This document shows positions 61,165 to 64,000 of a stretch of DNA of 64,000 nt, one piece after another (position 1 is the first letter of the stretch; each line of letters starts with the position of its first letter). This DNA is from Trema orientale. Taxonomy: Eukaryota > Streptophyta > Magnoliopsida > Rosales > Cannabaceae. The notes under the pieces were generated by a model. That model saw nothing but the letters and a program-made list of their open reading frames with translations. It had not been told where the DNA came from and did not search any database. The position numbers were made by a program, and so were the translations under genes. Location: assembly GCA_002914845.1 (NCBI GenBank), contig JXTC01000483.1, forward strand, positions 1 to 64,000, read 5' to 3'.

Positions 61165-63300
61165 TATGTGACCCAATCATATCACGACTAAAAATCCAAA
61201 ACCGTGACTTTTAGTAATTTTATGTGAAAATAGTGATAAACAGTGATTTTTCTAAAATTCCATAAAGTTGAGTACTTAAAGTTTCAAATTTTAGTCCTCG
61301 CAATAAGTAAAATTCAAATTAAAGAAATCTATCATTCATATAGATTTTTCAAGAAAATACTTCACTCAAAGTTTAGAGGAATTACAATTAATTTATTGAG
61401 AAATTTTTTGAAAAAATCTTAAATTTGGATAAAGAGAGTTCAGTCTTAACTTTAGGCTTTGAATTCTAAAACAATTTACATAAATTATTTATGATTCCAA
61501 GTACTCAAATATGTAGTGTTCTTGTCCTCATATATCCACTTAGTAAGAACATTAAACTTGGCTAAATATTTGAATGAGCAAAAGAAATTAAACAGAATAT
61601 GAACACCCACCTGGAAATAGGAATAGAATTGCAGGCACAAGCCAAATAGCTTGCCTAGCCACTATAACAATTATAATAAATAATTCAACATCTGAAAATG
61701 GGAGGAAGTAGGAGGTAAGCAGTCACATGCTCAGTAGAAACTCAATTATCTTTTTGAATGGATGCAATTTTACCAAACCTGCATGGTTAATACTTTTTCC
61801 CAAAATCTATTTATAAACTAAGTTTATAAAATAATTATTCTCCAGAATAATCATATATTCAAAACCAAAACCAAAAACCATAAGTTTGTATATATCATAA
61901 ATCAACACATCTCATGAGCTCACATCTTCTCATCATAAACTAGAGTAACTCGTACTACGTATACTAAGTACTCTCTGCCTGATATCTATCCCAGAAAACC
62001 AGATGGACTCCCATGTGTCTATTTCTACTGAGTGTGGGGAATAATCAGAAGACCCCGCGCGGATTTACAGGCTCTCACCGAGGATGGAGATACTGGCCGC
62101 CTACTAAATACTGTGATACCTAAAATGTATCTCATGTGTGATCCTATGATATGTACAACATGTAACAAGATATATAATAACCATATAAAACATAACCAAA
62201 TAATGCTTTAAAACTCCACTTGATATTAATCTGAAATTTACTATACCATGGACAATAAATCTGCTAAATCACCCCATAATCACAATTTTACAAATATTTA
62301 TAGAAGTCAAACAGTCCAATTCCAGAATAATCCAAGATTTTCCAACAGTTTATCAAAATATCGTTTTATTCACGATTTTTCACAAAATAATCATAATGTA
62401 AATTTTAAATTAAAACATATATAAAACCAGGTAATTGAACCACTACCTCAATCGAGTGTCCAAATAGCGTTACAATACTATGGAGGACGTTTGGGTGTCG
62501 TTCAGAGGGCTGAGTGTCGTTTTCGAACCTTTGATCGATAGGTTTGAAAATTCGATTTTCCAAGGGGACCTCGAATGGAGAAACGGATATCTCCACTGAA
62601 TTCCTAGCACCTAAATTAGCTAGATTAGACATATAACTTCACCAATTCAGGCTCGAGTCGAAACCCGGCACCGTAGTACACAAAACAAGACAAATCTAAG
62701 CCGTCAGATTTTATTTTTCGTGCCCGTTACCAAACATAGTCAATATATATATATCAAAATTTTTGTTTTCACGAGTACATCATAAAAACGAGGTTTATTT
62801 TACGGTCTAATGGTCGGATTGAAAAATTTTAATATAAAACTAAAATAACTCAAAATTATTCAAAAATGGCAAAATTCAATCCGAGCAAAGTTAAGTCGAG
62901 ATATATATAGCATGACGATCCTCGTGTCGAGACGAATCCGGGAAGCCCAAGTTCACGGCTTGAAGTCGCTGGAAACGGCGCCAATGACGGAAAATGCCGT
63001 GGTGATTTTGAGTTATTTGCTGGCGGTAGACCGCTCTGACGGCCATGAGATTGTGGCTGGAGCCTCATGGTGAGGTGGCAAGCTGATCTGGGCGGCTGGT
63101 GTTGGTCACCAGTGGCCGGAGGAGCTCGCATGGTGGCTCGTGCAGTGGATGGGGGTGGCTGCGTGCTTCAAACGAGAGAGAAAGGGAGAGATCAAGTGAG
63201 GGAGAGAGAGGGGAAAAAAAAGAAAGAGTAATTTTTTTAACAAGTTGTGGATCCCACCACTGAAAAATTATTATGTTAAAAAAAAATTGGTGGGATTTCA
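61165..63300 (-). mobile_element. Diverged LTR of the chromovirus-like family, minus strand
   Basis: Read on the minus strand, segments match the LTR at 39775-41923 in the same order: gactatgtttggtaacg with cacgaaaaa, attatatgtctaatctagct with aggtgctaggaattcagt, a cataggatcacacatgag segment, a tttccaggtgggtgttca segment, and an end like ggttttgg..tcgtgac. Divergence is much higher than between the two LTRs of the large element. The outer ends and any target duplication were not resolved. Confidence 0.6.
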
Positions 63301-64000
63301 CGAATCATCTCCGAATCTTTCGTCTCTCCTCTTATGTTTTTTTTTTTTTTCCATTTCATTTTGGAACTACAAATTAACCCAGGTAATGAATTATTCATTC
63401 AAGTAGCACGAAGAAGGAAAATTGTAGTAAAACAACTACCGGTGATTATAACCCAAACCCACTCCAATATCTTCTCTTTGTCATAACAATTGAATTTATT
63501 TGGTCTTTCTCAAGAACCATGAAAAGTGCAGTAAAAACTACACATCGGTTACTATTGTTCAAGAACTTCTCAACAACAACTACTAAAATTTAATATAATA
63601 ATTACTGTAACATGAATCCTTAAATTTTTTATCCTTTAAGCTCCACATAGGACCAGATGTATGAACCTAGGACCTCGAAATGAACCCAGAACCCAAAAAT
63701 AAACTCAGACCCACCTTGCAGATTGTAACCGGCGTCAACGTCTGTGCCGGTGCTGGCATTGATGACGAAAGTTCGAAGGAGGAAGAAAAGAGAGGTAGGC
63801 TGAGTAGAGAGAGCGCCTTTTTCTGTGTTTGTTCGGGAAGATGATGATATAAAAATGGGTAATAAGCGGGGGAAAAAAAATGCAACTTTAGAATAGGTAG
63901 AATGCCAAGGGTTAATAGTCTTTTCAAACTACACAATAAAATTGAGTTATTTTAGAATTATTTCTATTCTATTTTATTTTTTATTCCATTACTCCTAATC
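63300..64000. other. Window end, nothing certain
   Basis: No supported gene. The minus-strand frame at 63936-63667 (89 codons) has a GC-richer core at about 63715-63790 but no recognisable domain; it could be the start of LTR-related sequence or of a gene cut by the window. Confidence 0.35.

Overview
This window is nuclear DNA of a flowering plant, almost certainly a eudicot. It is AT-rich, its genes carry GT-AG introns, and it holds plant-specific families: a cytokinin-response-factor AP2/ERF protein, a MES-type methylesterase and plant Ty3/Gypsy and Ty1/Copia LTR families. Two assembly gaps (16230-16517, 31132-31562) and one isolated N (26103) are present.

Five host genes can be supported. 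They are a class-I ubiquitin-conjugating enzyme E2 (+, 110-2697, 4 coding exons), an intronless cytokinin-response-factor-type ERF (+, 6188-7012), translation initiation factor eIF2 beta (+, 25904-29640, 8 coding exons, first donor site abnormal), a small secreted Cys-containing protein with a hydrophobic C-terminus (-, 30032-31810, interrupted by an assembly gap), and a methylesterase of the salicylate-binding-protein-2 / hydroxynitrile-lyase alpha/beta-hydrolase family (-, 33040-34925, 4 exons). They have unrelated jobs; nothing suggests a gene cluster.

From 3 to 24 kb the intergenic DNA is a patchwork of small transposons, several with precise ends: a 389-bp hAT-like MITE with an 8-bp target duplication, a 0.5-kb tandem duplication in which only one copy has received a MITE, a likely SINE, a 0.7-kb long inverted repeat, a TIR MITE at 14.1 kb, a 1.8-kb TIR element carrying a GC-rich (probably captured) segment, and a 2.66-kb solo LTR with a perfect 5-bp target duplication.

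From 35 to 57 kb lies a deep nest. The 5' flank of the methylesterase gene is duplicated and split. A Mutator-like MITE entered the duplicate. A 17.3-kb chromovirus-like LTR retrotransposon (39775-57043, +) then sits in the centre of that MITE. Inside it, between a decayed gag and the integrase C-terminus, sits an 11-kb block flanked by TTACT. The block holds a decayed Athila-like Gypsy element on the minus strand, itself interrupted in its protease by a Copia-type solo LTR, and an inverted 1.7-kb copy of DNA that lies outside the retrotransposon, including the insertion junction of a solo LTR. A 173-residue Cys/basic ORF of unknown function lies after the Athila-like integrase.

From 58 to 64 kb there is a decayed hAT transposase (TTF/ZMYM1-like) and a strongly diverged minus-strand LTR of the same family as the chromovirus-like element.

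All similarity calls were made by eye; no alignments or database searches were run.
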